Below are positions 1 through 6,149 of a DNA stretch of 64,000 nucleotides, in pieces. A program made the position numbers and the translations under genes. Origin of the DNA: Pseudomonas simiae (GTDB lineage Bacteria; Pseudomonadota; Gammaproteobacteria; Pseudomonadales; Pseudomonadaceae); contig NZ_FOKB01000001.1 of assembly GCF_900111895.1 (NCBI RefSeq), forward strand, positions 687,177-751,176, read 5' to 3'. The stretch's first letter is position 1. Every line of letters starts with the position of its first letter. Below the pieces are notes generated by a model. The model saw nothing but the letters and a program-made list of their open reading frames with translations, made no database searches and was not told where the DNA came from.

Positions 1-278
1 TCTGTGCGGTAAAACCGCACGTACTGCGCTATTGGGAGCAGGAGTTTCCTCAACTCAACCCCGTCAAACGCACCGGGAACCGTCGGTATTATCAGCGCCA
101 GGATGTGCTGATGATCCGACAGATCCGTGCGTTGCTGTACGATCAGGGGTTCACCATCAGCGGCGCGCGCCAACGCATGTCCGGTGATGAAGCCAAAGAC
201 GACACCACCCAATACAAACAAATGATCCGCCAGATGATCGCCGAACTCGAAGATGTGCTGGTGGTTCTGAAAAAGTAA
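1..278 (+). CDS. MerR-family transcriptional regulator, C-terminal part
   Basis: The reading frame is open from the window edge to a TAA at 276-278 and gives about 91 residues. It begins inside the DNA-binding domain: [10 protein letters not shown] and [11 protein letters not shown] are the typical second helix and wing of MerR winged helices, followed by a charged helix that would dimerise. The start codon lies outside the window. In pseudomonads a MerR gene of this kind commonly lies between ihfA and a tRNA-Pro, and the tRNA here follows 90 bases downstream, which supports the call. No effector-binding domain is visible after the helix, so it is a short MerR protein whose signal is unknown. 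Confidence 0.85.
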   Translation, partial: CAVKPHVLRYWEQEFPQLNPVKRTGNRRYYQRQDVLMIRQIRALLYDQGFTISGARQRMSGDEAKDDTTQYKQMIRQMIAELEDVLVVLKK

Positions 279-368
279 TTCCGGCTTTTAAAATACTTCC
301 ACATTTCAAAAGCTTGCGGTATATTCCGGATCGCTTCGTCAAGAAGCGTACCCAGTAACACGCCTAGT

Positions 369-445
369 CGGGGCGTAGCGCAGTCCGGTAGCGCACTAGC
401 ATGGGGTGCTAGGGGTCGAGTGTTCGAATCACTCCGTCCCGACCA
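369..445 (+). tRNA. tRNA-Pro (anticodon GGG)
   Basis: A 77-base cloverleaf can be folded by eye: acceptor CGGGGCG pairs with CGTCCCG, the D stem is GCGC/GCGC, the anticodon stem CTAGC/GCTAG encloses loop ATGGGGT with anticodon GGG, and the T stem GAGTG/CACTC carries TTCGAAT. The CCA is encoded at 443-445. The 3' part from position 399 is the phage attachment core, so the prophage has rebuilt a complete tRNA here and left a 3' fragment at the other end. Confidence 0.97.
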
Positions 446-446
446 T
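399..446 (+). repeat. attL core (48-bp direct repeat with 59174-59221)
   Basis: The 48 bases from the anticodon loop of tRNA-Pro to one base past CCA are identical to 59174-59221. The flanking bases differ on both sides, which fixes the limits of the repeat. Integration at the 3' half of a tRNA is usual for tyrosine integrases. Confidence 0.93.
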
Positions 447-462
447 ATTTTTCAATGACTTA

Positions 463-490
463 GGCCAATGTTCACAGCATTGGCCTTTTT
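463..490 (+). terminator. Phage-supplied terminator after tRNA-Pro
   Basis: GGCCAATG and CATTGGCC form a perfect 8-bp stem with a 7-base loop, followed by TTTTT. It lies 17 bases after the tRNA CCA and inside the prophage, so it can replace the host terminator that integration moved to about 59260. Confidence 0.8.
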
Positions 491-493
491 CAT

Positions 494-514
494 GTGCGTG
501 ACTTTTGCGTGACT
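494..514 (+). repeat. Putative integrase arm-type sites, left end
   Basis: Two tandem copies of TGCGTGACTTT-like sequence (period 11) lie here. The same 21-base block recurs with one mismatch at 59061-59081 just inside the right end. Paired short repeats at both prophage ends are what arm-binding sites of a lambda-type integrase look like; binding itself is inferred. Confidence 0.6.
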
Positions 515-524
515 TCTCTATTTT

Positions 525-1703
525 TCACGCCTGCTTCCTCTTCAAAATTGTCAGGACCGGTCCGCGAGAATCGGTTGCTGATACCATGTTCGCAGCTTCG
601 ATCAGATGCCCGAGTTCAGCGCCCGAGTAGTGACTGGTGATGCTGCCGTTCTTGTGCCCCAGCAGGGCCTTGCGATCTTCTTCGGTTACGCCTGCTGCAC
701 GCAGGCGGCGGCCAAATGTGTGCTTGAGGTCGTGAATCCTTATGGATGCATAACCTGGGTGAGCGGGGCGAAGGTTTTCCTCCTGCCAGAGTTTCGCCGC
801 TCTCACCCGCGCCTTCTTCCAGGCCGAGTCGTTCATACGGTGCATCGCGGTACCGTTGTAAGGGAAAACCCATTCCTTGCTGATACCGCGCTGCTTTTCA
901 ATGATCGACCTGGCCACGCTATTCAGCACCACCAGCCTCTCGTCACCGTTCTTGACGCCGGAGCGCTCATGCCGGCCACCGAAGTCGGCCGGTATCAGAA
1001 ATACGCTGGTGCCCAGTTCCGGTACCGCGATCTCCCAATCCCACCTCAGCTTGCAAACCTCCTGCTCCCGCGTCCCAGTGTTCACCTTGAACAGCGCCAT
1101 CGTTTGCAGGTGTGCCGGCAACTCTCCAAAAAGAATCGATTGCTCCGGCCACGACATTGGGTACGGCTTGCGGCTCGACTTCTTCTCTTCCAGTTTCGTG
1201 AGCATCGGCACGCTATCCAGCCACGGCCTACGCTCATCATCTCGCCACTTCCTGGCACACAACGACAAAACCCGAACAACACGCTCGATCGAGATATTCA
1301 CCGTTCTGTTGCTGACACCTTTCTTCACCTTTCCGCATTCCAGCTTCTTTGTCGCCAGCCTGTCCTTGATGAAAGGCACAAGGGCCTGGTCATCAATGTG
1401 GGTCAGCGGCATGTCGCCAATGAAAGGATCCAGCTGTGAAAGGTGATGGGCAGATAGCTTGATTGACGGCTGGTCTTTGAACTCCAGCAGGAAGCGAGTT
1501 GCCGCCTCCCGCCACGTCCTTACCTTCTTTACTCCATACACCTTCTGTTGCCGGATCTGCTCCAACCTATAAATCAGGTAGCGCTCCGCTTCTTCCCGGT
1601 CACCAGTTCCAGTGCTTTCGTAAAGTCGTTCTCCGTTGATTTTCTTGTCGATATGCCAGATACCTTTCCTTTGGGAGAGGCCTGTGATCGATTTTCGCGC
1701 CAT
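525..1703 (-). CDS. int: Tyrosine-recombinase integrase
   Basis: This 392-residue protein would catalyse site-specific recombination between the tRNA-Pro core and the phage site. The N-terminal 60 residues are a probable arm-binding region, residues 65-170 a SAM-like core-binding domain, and the rest the catalytic domain. Visible catalytic residues are Arg212 (TREQEVCKLRW), His324, Lys327 in place of the usual HxxR arginine (HDLKHTFGRR), His350 (LLGH) and the nucleophile Tyr359 (SHYS). The Lys variant is common in this phage-integrase subfamily. The start has a good ribosome site (GGAG, 6 bases upstream). The gene points at attL and overlaps the upstream probable excisionase by 130 bases. Confidence 0.95.
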   Translation of the reverse strand: MARKSITGLSQRKGIWHIDKKINGERLYESTGTGDREEAERYLIYRLEQIRQQKVYGVKKVRTWREAATRFLLEFKDQPSIKLSAHHLSQLDPFIGDMPLTHIDDQALVPFIKDRLATKKLECGKVKKGVSNRTVNISIERVVRVLSLCARKWRDDERRPWLDSVPMLTKLEEKKSSRKPYPMSWPEQSILFGELPAHLQTMALFKVNTGTREQEVCKLRWDWEIAVPELGTSVFLIPADFGGRHERSGVKNGDERLVVLNSVARSIIEKQRGISKEWVFPYNGTAMHRMNDSAWKKARVRAAKLWQEENLRPAHPGYASIRIHDLKHTFGRRLRAAGVTEEDRKALLGHKNGSITSHYSGAELGHLIEAANMVSATDSRGPVLTILKRKQA

Positions 1704-1960
1704 GATTTATCTCCTTTCTGGCGCTCGCTGCGGGGCGATTGTTGCTCCGTTGCGCCTTTTTTATCAATCGCCTTGGCCTCGACATACGCCGTGGCCCAGT
1801 CGTCCAGCTCTTGCCGATCAAACCCGACACCTCGGCCACCGATAGGGAATTCACTAACGTAGGGCCGGACGGTCTCGTCGAAAATTGCCCTGCACATACC
1901 CAGGTACCCAGGCGCTTCCTTTGCTCGAATGAATCGCGGTATCAGTTGTTGCGCGCCCAT
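1574..1960 (-). CDS. Probable excisionase / AlpA-like DNA-binding protein
   Basis: This predicted 128-residue protein has a compact N-terminal domain (residues 5-65) ending in VGFDRQELDDWA, a pattern typical of winged-helix excisionases and AlpA-type activators. The C-terminal half is polar, basic and probably disordered. The chosen ATG follows GGAGGTAGGC, a strong ribosome site. Its last 130 bases overlap the integrase start in another frame, so the two are probably translated from one leftward message. Its position beside int fits a directionality factor. The function is inferred from fold pattern and place only. Confidence 0.6.
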   Translation of the reverse strand: MGAQQLIPRFIRAKEAPGYLGMCRAIFDETVRPYVSEFPIGGRGVGFDRQELDDWATAYVEAKAIDKKGATEQQSPRSERQKGDKSWRENRSQASPKGKVSGISTRKSTENDFTKALELVTGKKRSAT

Positions 1961-1962
1961 GC

Positions 1963-2181
1963 CTACCTCCCGCCGGCCGTGGGCCGCGCTGTTTTGATGA
2001 TGTGAACGGCCAGGCCGAAGGTGATGAGCAGCCAGACGCATGTGCCGGCGAAGGCGTAGAGCAGCGCCTCGGTTGTGCCGGTGCCGAGCAGGTCAGGACC
2101 GAGCCAGAAGAACCAGCCGATGGTTCCGACCAGGTACAGCAAAGCGCCCAGTACAATCAGGGTGAGTTTCGTTGCGAACAT
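1963..2181 (-). CDS. Small two-helix membrane protein
   Basis: The 72-residue product has two hydrophobic segments (about residues 5-28 and 40-62) with a short loop, and a basic C-terminus, so it should sit in the inner membrane. I do not recognise a family. It ends 3 bases before the next leftward gene's ATG and is thus part of the left operon. Its start carries the recurring leader: a GCCGC/GCGGC hairpin, then AAGGACACCCC and ATG. Confidence 0.7.
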   Translation of the reverse strand: MFATKLTLIVLGALLYLVGTIGWFFWLGPDLLGTGTTEALLYAFAGTCVWLLITFGLAVHIIKTARPTAGGR

Positions 2182-2207
2182 GGGGTGTCCTTGCCGCGCT
2201 GGGCGGC
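2179..2207 (-). promoter_or_regulatory. Hairpin-RBS leader, copy 1
   Basis: On the minus strand a GCCGC-CCAGC-GCGGC hairpin is followed directly by AAGGA and then an ATG. The same layout recurs before leftward starts at 4084, 5569, 5929, 8243 and 12432. Confidence 0.6.
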
Positions 2208-2223
2208 AGAAGGTGGTTTAGGA

Positions 2224-2583
2224 TTACGCCGCTTTTCGGGCTTCTGATGCAGCCATGCGCCGCCGCGTGATATGCAGCTGCAAGCGGTACGCTTTGAAGC
2301 GTCGGCCGTCCCCGGCACGAATCTCTGGCGCCAGGTACGAGAGGTCTTCTTCCAGCTGGCCGAAGTAGTAGAGGTGCTCACCATCCCCACCCCATTCAGG
2401 CTGGGCGGTTGCCCAGGAGCGTGCGGCTACGCAGGACGAGCAAGTTTTGAAGGTGGCCATGTCGCCCTCCCAGCATCCGCTGATGAGCTGGTACTGCTGG
2501 CCAGGTTGGATCGGGCCGTAGCATTCGCAGCATTGGTGCTGCTTGCGCGCTACGGGCATGGTTTCCGTTTGAAAGTCGGACAT
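2224..2583 (-). CDS. Putative zinc-binding phage protein
   Basis: This 119-residue protein has two paired cysteine motifs: CCEC near residue 18-21 and CSSC near residue 48-51, separated by an aromatic, glycine-rich segment. That arrangement suggests a treble-clef or ribbon zinc site. The rest is helical and basic at the C-terminus. GAGGT lies 7 bases before the ATG. It resembles conserved hypothetical proteins of pseudomonad phages by style; the role is unknown. Confidence 0.7.
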   Translation of the reverse strand: MSDFQTETMPVARKQHQCCECYGPIQPGQQYQLISGCWEGDMATFKTCSSCVAARSWATAQPEWGGDGEHLYYFGQLEEDLSYLAPEIRAGDGRRFKAYRLQLHITRRRMAASEARKAA

Positions 2584-2764
2584 ACGAATACCTCGCCCGC
2601 CGCTAACCGGCAGGCATGTAGGGGGATGGAGTAATAGCGTTTTGCCTAGATATCTGTGTCGTTCGGATGGGTGTAAAACGAGTATTCATTCCATCCAGCC
2701 GCCAGGAGGGCGCGTGCCACACCAACTAGATCTTCCGATCGCACACGCGTACCGGGGGCACACG

Positions 2765-2956
2765 ATGATTCTCAAGTTCGATTGGCGACGTCCGAACGAC
2801 GACGCACCGGTAGCCGCGAAGATCATCGAGCTCGCACCAATTGACGGCCTTGGCGAAGTTGCTGCTGAGTTGACCGGGCCCTGGCCGGACTATCCAGCCG
2901 CACTTGATGAAGCGATGGCCGCTGCTGAGCGCTGGATCGATAGCCAGTTGCCATAG
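2765..2956 (+). CDS. Small conserved-type phage protein, counter-oriented
   Basis: The likely product is 63 residues starting MILKFDWRR and ending with an acidic amphipathic helix (LDEAMAAAERWIDSQLP). The frame stays open further upstream, but GGGGG before the ATG at 2765 and the composition change favour this start. It is one of several short rightward genes embedded in the leftward operon and converges with the methyltransferase gene. No function is known to me. Confidence 0.55.
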   Translation: MILKFDWRRPNDDAPVAAKIIELAPIDGLGEVAAELTGPWPDYPAALDEAMAAAERWIDSQLP

Positions 2957-2989
2957 GCCTGCGGCGGCAGGCATTTAGGGGGATTGGGG

Positions 2990-4084
2990 TTAGGCTGCTG
3001 GGTGTTGCGCTGTATCGCGGAAAACATCCATCTGCGCCGCGCCGTCGAGCCAAGCGGCCGCAATCCGGCGTTCAGCCATTGCGGCATATTCCGGGTTCAG
3101 CTCGCACAAGATCGATTTGCGACCTTCCTGCATGGCGACCACCGCTGTAGTGCCGGCACCGCCGAAAGGGTCAAGCACGATGCCGCCGAGTGGCGCGCCG
3201 GCCAGGATGCAAGGTCTAATCAGGTCCGGAGGGAAGGTCGCGAAGTGCGCCCCCTTGAAACCTTGCGTCGGCACCGTCCACACACTGCGCTTGTTACGAG
3301 TGTCCAAGGGCCACGCACTTTCCTCGCGCTCTGGCCGGTGTGTTCCCAGTGACTGCCCTGGGATAGGTTGCTCTCGCTTTGAATCATCGCGCTTGAAACT
3401 ATCCCGCTTGCTGCGCACCGCTTTCATTGGGCCGTTTGACTTTCCGGGCACTCGATCACTGCCGCGCTGTTGCTCGAGATCCTGAGCCATTCGTGTGATC
3501 GAACTCAGCGCTACAGGCTCCCTGATCGCATCTTGGTCATAGTAATAGCGCGGTGACTTGCTCAAGAGAAACAGGTACTCGTGCGATTTTGTGCACCGGT
3601 CCCTGGTGGACTCAGGCATGGGGTTCGGCTTGTGCCAAATGATGTCCTGGCGCAGGTACCAGCCATCATCTTGAAGGGCGAATGCGAGGCGCCAGGGGAT
3701 ACCCATCAAGTCTTTCTGTTTGAGCCCTACGGGCGGTGATCGTCGCGTGCCCCGCAGCACCGCGCCGCGCGTAGACTGAGAAACCATGTCGTGCTTACCT
3801 GCTGAACCACCAGGTGCGTATCCGCCTGCGATTGATGCGTATGTGTCGCCCATGTTCACCCAAACTGTCCCGTCATTGCGCAGAACCCGGCGCACTTCGC
3901 GGAACGCTTCAACCAGGCGCTCGATAAATTCAGCGGGTGTTTCCTCCAGGCCGATCTGGCCGGCCATGCCGTAGTCCCGTAGCCCGTAGTAGGGCGGGCT
4001 GGTCACGCACATCTGAACCGACTTGTCTGGCAGCGTCCGCATCGACTCAATGCAGTCGCCGATCAAAACGCGATGTTGTTTCAT
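2990..4084 (-). CDS. Beta-class DNA methyltransferase (N4-cytosine or N6-adenine)
   Basis: This 364-residue enzyme should transfer a methyl group from S-adenosylmethionine to an exocyclic amino group in DNA. The catalytic motif TSPPYYGLRDYG (about residues 28-39) comes first, and the SAM-binding motif DPFGGAGTT near residue 325 comes last. This is the permuted beta-class order. SPPY is frequent in N4-cytosine enzymes but does not exclude adenine. The variable middle would read the target. No restriction partner lies nearby, so it is likely an anti-restriction or epigenetic enzyme. The frame is open 39 codons further upstream, but the hairpin-RBS leader at 4082-4114 fixes the start at 4084. 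Confidence 0.9.
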   Translation of the reverse strand: MKQHRVLIGDCIESMRTLPDKSVQMCVTSPPYYGLRDYGMAGQIGLEETPAEFIERLVEAFREVRRVLRNDGTVWVNMGDTYASIAGGYAPGGSAGKHDMVSQSTRGAVLRGTRRSPPVGLKQKDLMGIPWRLAFALQDDGWYLRQDIIWHKPNPMPESTRDRCTKSHEYLFLLSKSPRYYYDQDAIREPVALSSITRMAQDLEQQRGSDRVPGKSNGPMKAVRSKRDSFKRDDSKREQPIPGQSLGTHRPEREESAWPLDTRNKRSVWTVPTQGFKGAHFATFPPDLIRPCILAGAPLGGIVLDPFGGAGTTAVVAMQEGRKSILCELNPEYAAMAERRIAAAWLDGAAQMDVFRDTAQHPAA

Positions 4085-4114
4085 GGGCGAGTTCGTCCTT
4101 GCCGCTATAGCGGC
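4082..4114 (-). promoter_or_regulatory. Hairpin-RBS leader, copy 2
   Basis: The palindrome GCCGCTATAGCGGC is followed immediately by AAGGA and, 11 bases on, by the methyltransferase ATG. The hairpin could hide or space the ribosome site. Confidence 0.6.
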
Positions 4115-4253
4115 TGAAAGTTGTACATAAAATTTTTGTTCGTACAGATGTTGCGACCAGTTATCAGATACCGTTTCCACACGGTTGCACTTCGTTTGCA
4201 CGGGTCTAGTTTTGTTCTCTACTGACCATCACATGATTGGGCGGGAGGGCCCT

Positions 4254-4559
4254 ATGAGACTTCGAGGCGATATTTTTTGGGAGTGGGCAGACCCCGAGAT
4301 CCACAGCCGAACACACGATGAAACTTTCAATGATGGGACTCACATCGATGTGCAGGTCAGACTATCGCGCACCGGTGAAACACAAATGTTCATCGGGATA
4401 TATGGTCCTGACGGAATGGCTTTGCATGAAGAGGCTGATGACTCACACCCACGCGAATCGATGACCAGGGCATTGGCTTGGGGTGTCGGTCGAGCTCGTA
4501 AACTGGCTGCTGACGTAGGCGCTATTTCAAGCCCAGCTCGTCGTCGAAGCAGCGGCTGA
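4254..4559 (+). CDS. Small hypothetical protein, counter-oriented
   Basis: The product is about 101 residues from an ATG at 4254 that follows GGGAGGGCCCT. It has a beta-rich first half (DVQVRLSRTGETQMFIGIYG) and a helical second half rich in alanine and arginine. It reads opposite to the early operon, divergent from the methyltransferase gene, so it needs its own promoter, which I could not place. No family was recognised. Confidence 0.6.
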   Translation: MRLRGDIFWEWADPEIHSRTHDETFNDGTHIDVQVRLSRTGETQMFIGIYGPDGMALHEEADDSHPRESMTRALAWGVGRARKLAADVGAISSPARRRSSG

Positions 4560-4663
4560 CCTTGAAGGGGGCGGCTATTCGTATCTAACTACCGGAGTCG
4601 GTGACATACTCAGTGCATAGGAATAGCGGCTCGTAGCTCCGAGCCAGCACCTCTCGGGACTGC

Positions 4664-4918
4664 GTGTCCAAAATGCATACCAGTGATGATTTTCGATTCA
4701 AAGCCCATCAACACCTACTTGATCTAGACGCAACCACAAACCAGCTGATGATGCTGGTGGTTGCAGCGGAGGTTTCAGGTCCACGATGGAGCGAAGCTTT
4801 GATGCGGCAGAAATTGGCTTATGAAGCTTGGGCTTCGATCCTTACCGGAGTTCAGATAGATCCGATGCCAGCGTTTGATGGCCGACCGGCCGAATCGTTA
4901 ACACCCTCCTCCGACTAA
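4664..4918 (+). CDS. Small hypothetical helical protein
   Basis: The 84-residue reading frame starts with GTG at 4664, or ATG at 4673. It is mostly helical, with a central hydrophobic helix (TNQLMMLVVAAEVS) too short and polar to be a clear membrane span. It follows the previous rightward gene by about 100 bases and converges with the next leftward gene. Function unknown; the start is uncertain. Confidence 0.5.
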   Translation: MSKMHTSDDFRFKAHQHLLDLDATTNQLMMLVVAAEVSGPRWSEALMRQKLAYEAWASILTGVQIDPMPAFDGRPAESLTPSSD

Positions 4919-4930
4919 GGGGGAGGCGAG

Positions 4931-5569
4931 TTATTGCGTAGCGGAGTACGGATGTACTCCTAATCGGGATTTGGCGCTTCGCTTACGGAACTCGTAAACC
5001 ATGCTGCGCAGATCCACCAGCGATTCCTGCAGATCGCCGCGGGCGGTATCGATCGCTTCGAAAAACTCGTCTTTGCCGTCGTCGCCACCCTCATCTACGG
5101 CCAAGAGGGCCAGGCCATATGCCTGGAACTTCGCTAGGACGTCATCGGCTGACTTGGCCATGTACTCGGCGTGCTCGATGGCATAGGCCTCTGGTGATCG
5201 ATCGGCCTGCTCGGCGCTCAGCGGGTTAGGCGAATAGCGCAGGGCTGACTTGTATGCGGAGTCGAGCGCGTCATCCAAATCACCGCCCGCCTTCTTGGCC
5301 TCGTTGAAGGCAATGATCATCTTTGCCCGAACGTCGTAGCAGCGTTCAACCGGCATATGTGCCACCGGCTCGCCCTCGGGCTGGGCGGCTGGCACGAGGA
5401 ACGGCACCCACACATAGCCGTCACGTTCTGCACGCTCAATCGCCTTTTTGTCAGGCGGATATGCCACCGCCTGGTGGCCCACGACAAAGCCGTCATGCTT
5501 GCGTGTCAGGTTCCAACCTTGTGACAGGCCGGTTGGCTTTGGATCAGCCGGTTTGTTTTCTGTAGGCAT
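4931..5569 (-). CDS. Hypothetical phage protein (212 aa)
   Basis: This acidic 212-residue protein starts MPTENKPADPK. A polar N-terminus is followed by a segment with WVPFLVPAAQPEGEPV near residue 60 and then long helices with many acidic residues. I do not recognise the family. The hairpin-RBS leader at 5567-5596 places the start at 5569 rather than 7 codons upstream. It belongs to the left early operon and so is probably made soon after infection. Confidence 0.7.
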   Translation of the reverse strand: MPTENKPADPKPTGLSQGWNLTRKHDGFVVGHQAVAYPPDKKAIERAERDGYVWVPFLVPAAQPEGEPVAHMPVERCYDVRAKMIIAFNEAKKAGGDLDDALDSAYKSALRYSPNPLSAEQADRSPEAYAIEHAEYMAKSADDVLAKFQAYGLALLAVDEGGDDGKDEFFEAIDTARGDLQESLVDLRSMVYEFRKRSAKSRLGVHPYSATQ

Positions 5570-5596
5570 GGGGAGTCCTTGCCGGGCCAAGCCCGG
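5567..5596 (-). promoter_or_regulatory. Hairpin-RBS leader, copy 3
   Basis: CCGGGC-TTG-GCCCGG forms a 6-bp GC hairpin, followed by CAAGGACTCCCC and ATG. It is nearly identical to the copy at 5927-5956. Confidence 0.65.
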
Positions 5597-5653
5597 GTGT
5601 TGGAAGGAAGACAGAGAGCGGTTAAAGTTCAGCGATTACCGGGGAGGGTAGTC

Positions 5654-5890
5654 ATGAGCTGCTATATATGCGGGTATAACGTTGCGCCTATAGTGCTACC
5701 GGACGTTGAGGAGTATTCGTGCCCGGCCTGTGGACACTACCGGATTACCGGCACAGCAATTGAGTTGCTTAAGCTGCATCCTTGGGAGTTCGATATATAC
5801 CTGGCACGTCGGTGGATAGCTGATCAGCAGGATGAGTCCTGCCCCCCATTAATCAATTCGGATATTGTCACCAGGCTTTTATACGTTTAA
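5654..5890 (+). CDS. Small zinc-ribbon protein
   Basis: The 78-residue product has CYIC at residues 3-6 and CPAC at about 28-31, a classic zinc-ribbon spacing, followed by a helical region. The ATG at 5654 follows GGGGAGGGTAGTC, a strong ribosome site, which overrides longer upstream frames. It reads against the left operon. A nucleic-acid or protein-binding role is likely for such ribbons, but nothing specific is shown. Confidence 0.65.
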   Translation: MSCYICGYNVAPIVLPDVEEYSCPACGHYRITGTAIELLKLHPWEFDIYLARRWIADQQDESCPPLINSDIVTRLLYV

Positions 5891-5926
5891 GCCGATCTCC
5901 TATCGACAACTGCGCGTTTCCGTAGA

Positions 5927-5956
5927 CATTGGAAGTCCTTGCCGGGCCATGCCCGG
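5927..5956 (-). promoter_or_regulatory. Hairpin-RBS leader, copy 4, with only a 9-codon frame
   Basis: CCGGGC-ATG-GCCCGG is followed by CAAGGACTTCCA and ATG, but the frame ends after 9 codons (5900-5929). The leader is intact while the gene seems lost, or the short peptide is itself a leader for something downstream. Confidence 0.55.
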
Positions 5957-6029
5957 GCGGTGGAGCAGATTGATTTGAACTGCTGATTCCACCGGGTGCC
6001 GAAACAGCTACCACCCAGAGGACATAGCA

Positions 6030-6146
6030 ATGACTGAAGAAAAGAGTAAAGAACCCGAGCAAGAAACCCCGGCGCACTCGACTGAGGAAGAGCGGGAGCG
6101 TTTGAAGGACTTCAACAAGGACGGAATTCCGCCTGGTTCAAGCTAA
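6030..6146 (+). CDS. Very small acidic protein (38 aa)
   Basis: ATG at 6030 follows AGAGGACATAGCA, a good ribosome site, and opens a 38-codon frame rich in Glu and Lys (MTEEKSKEPEQE at the start) that ends at 6146. It converges with the cytosine methyltransferase gene, whose stop is 3 bases further on. The charge pattern suggests a disordered peptide. Function unknown. Confidence 0.5.
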   Translation: MTEEKSKEPEQETPAHSTEEERERLKDFNKDGIPPGSS

Positions 6147-6149
6147 TCA

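Noticed and set aside
606..1439. Rightward 277-codon frame over the integrase gene
   Set aside because: Antisense to the integrase catalytic domain, low-complexity composition, no ribosome site; a GC-rich shadow frame.
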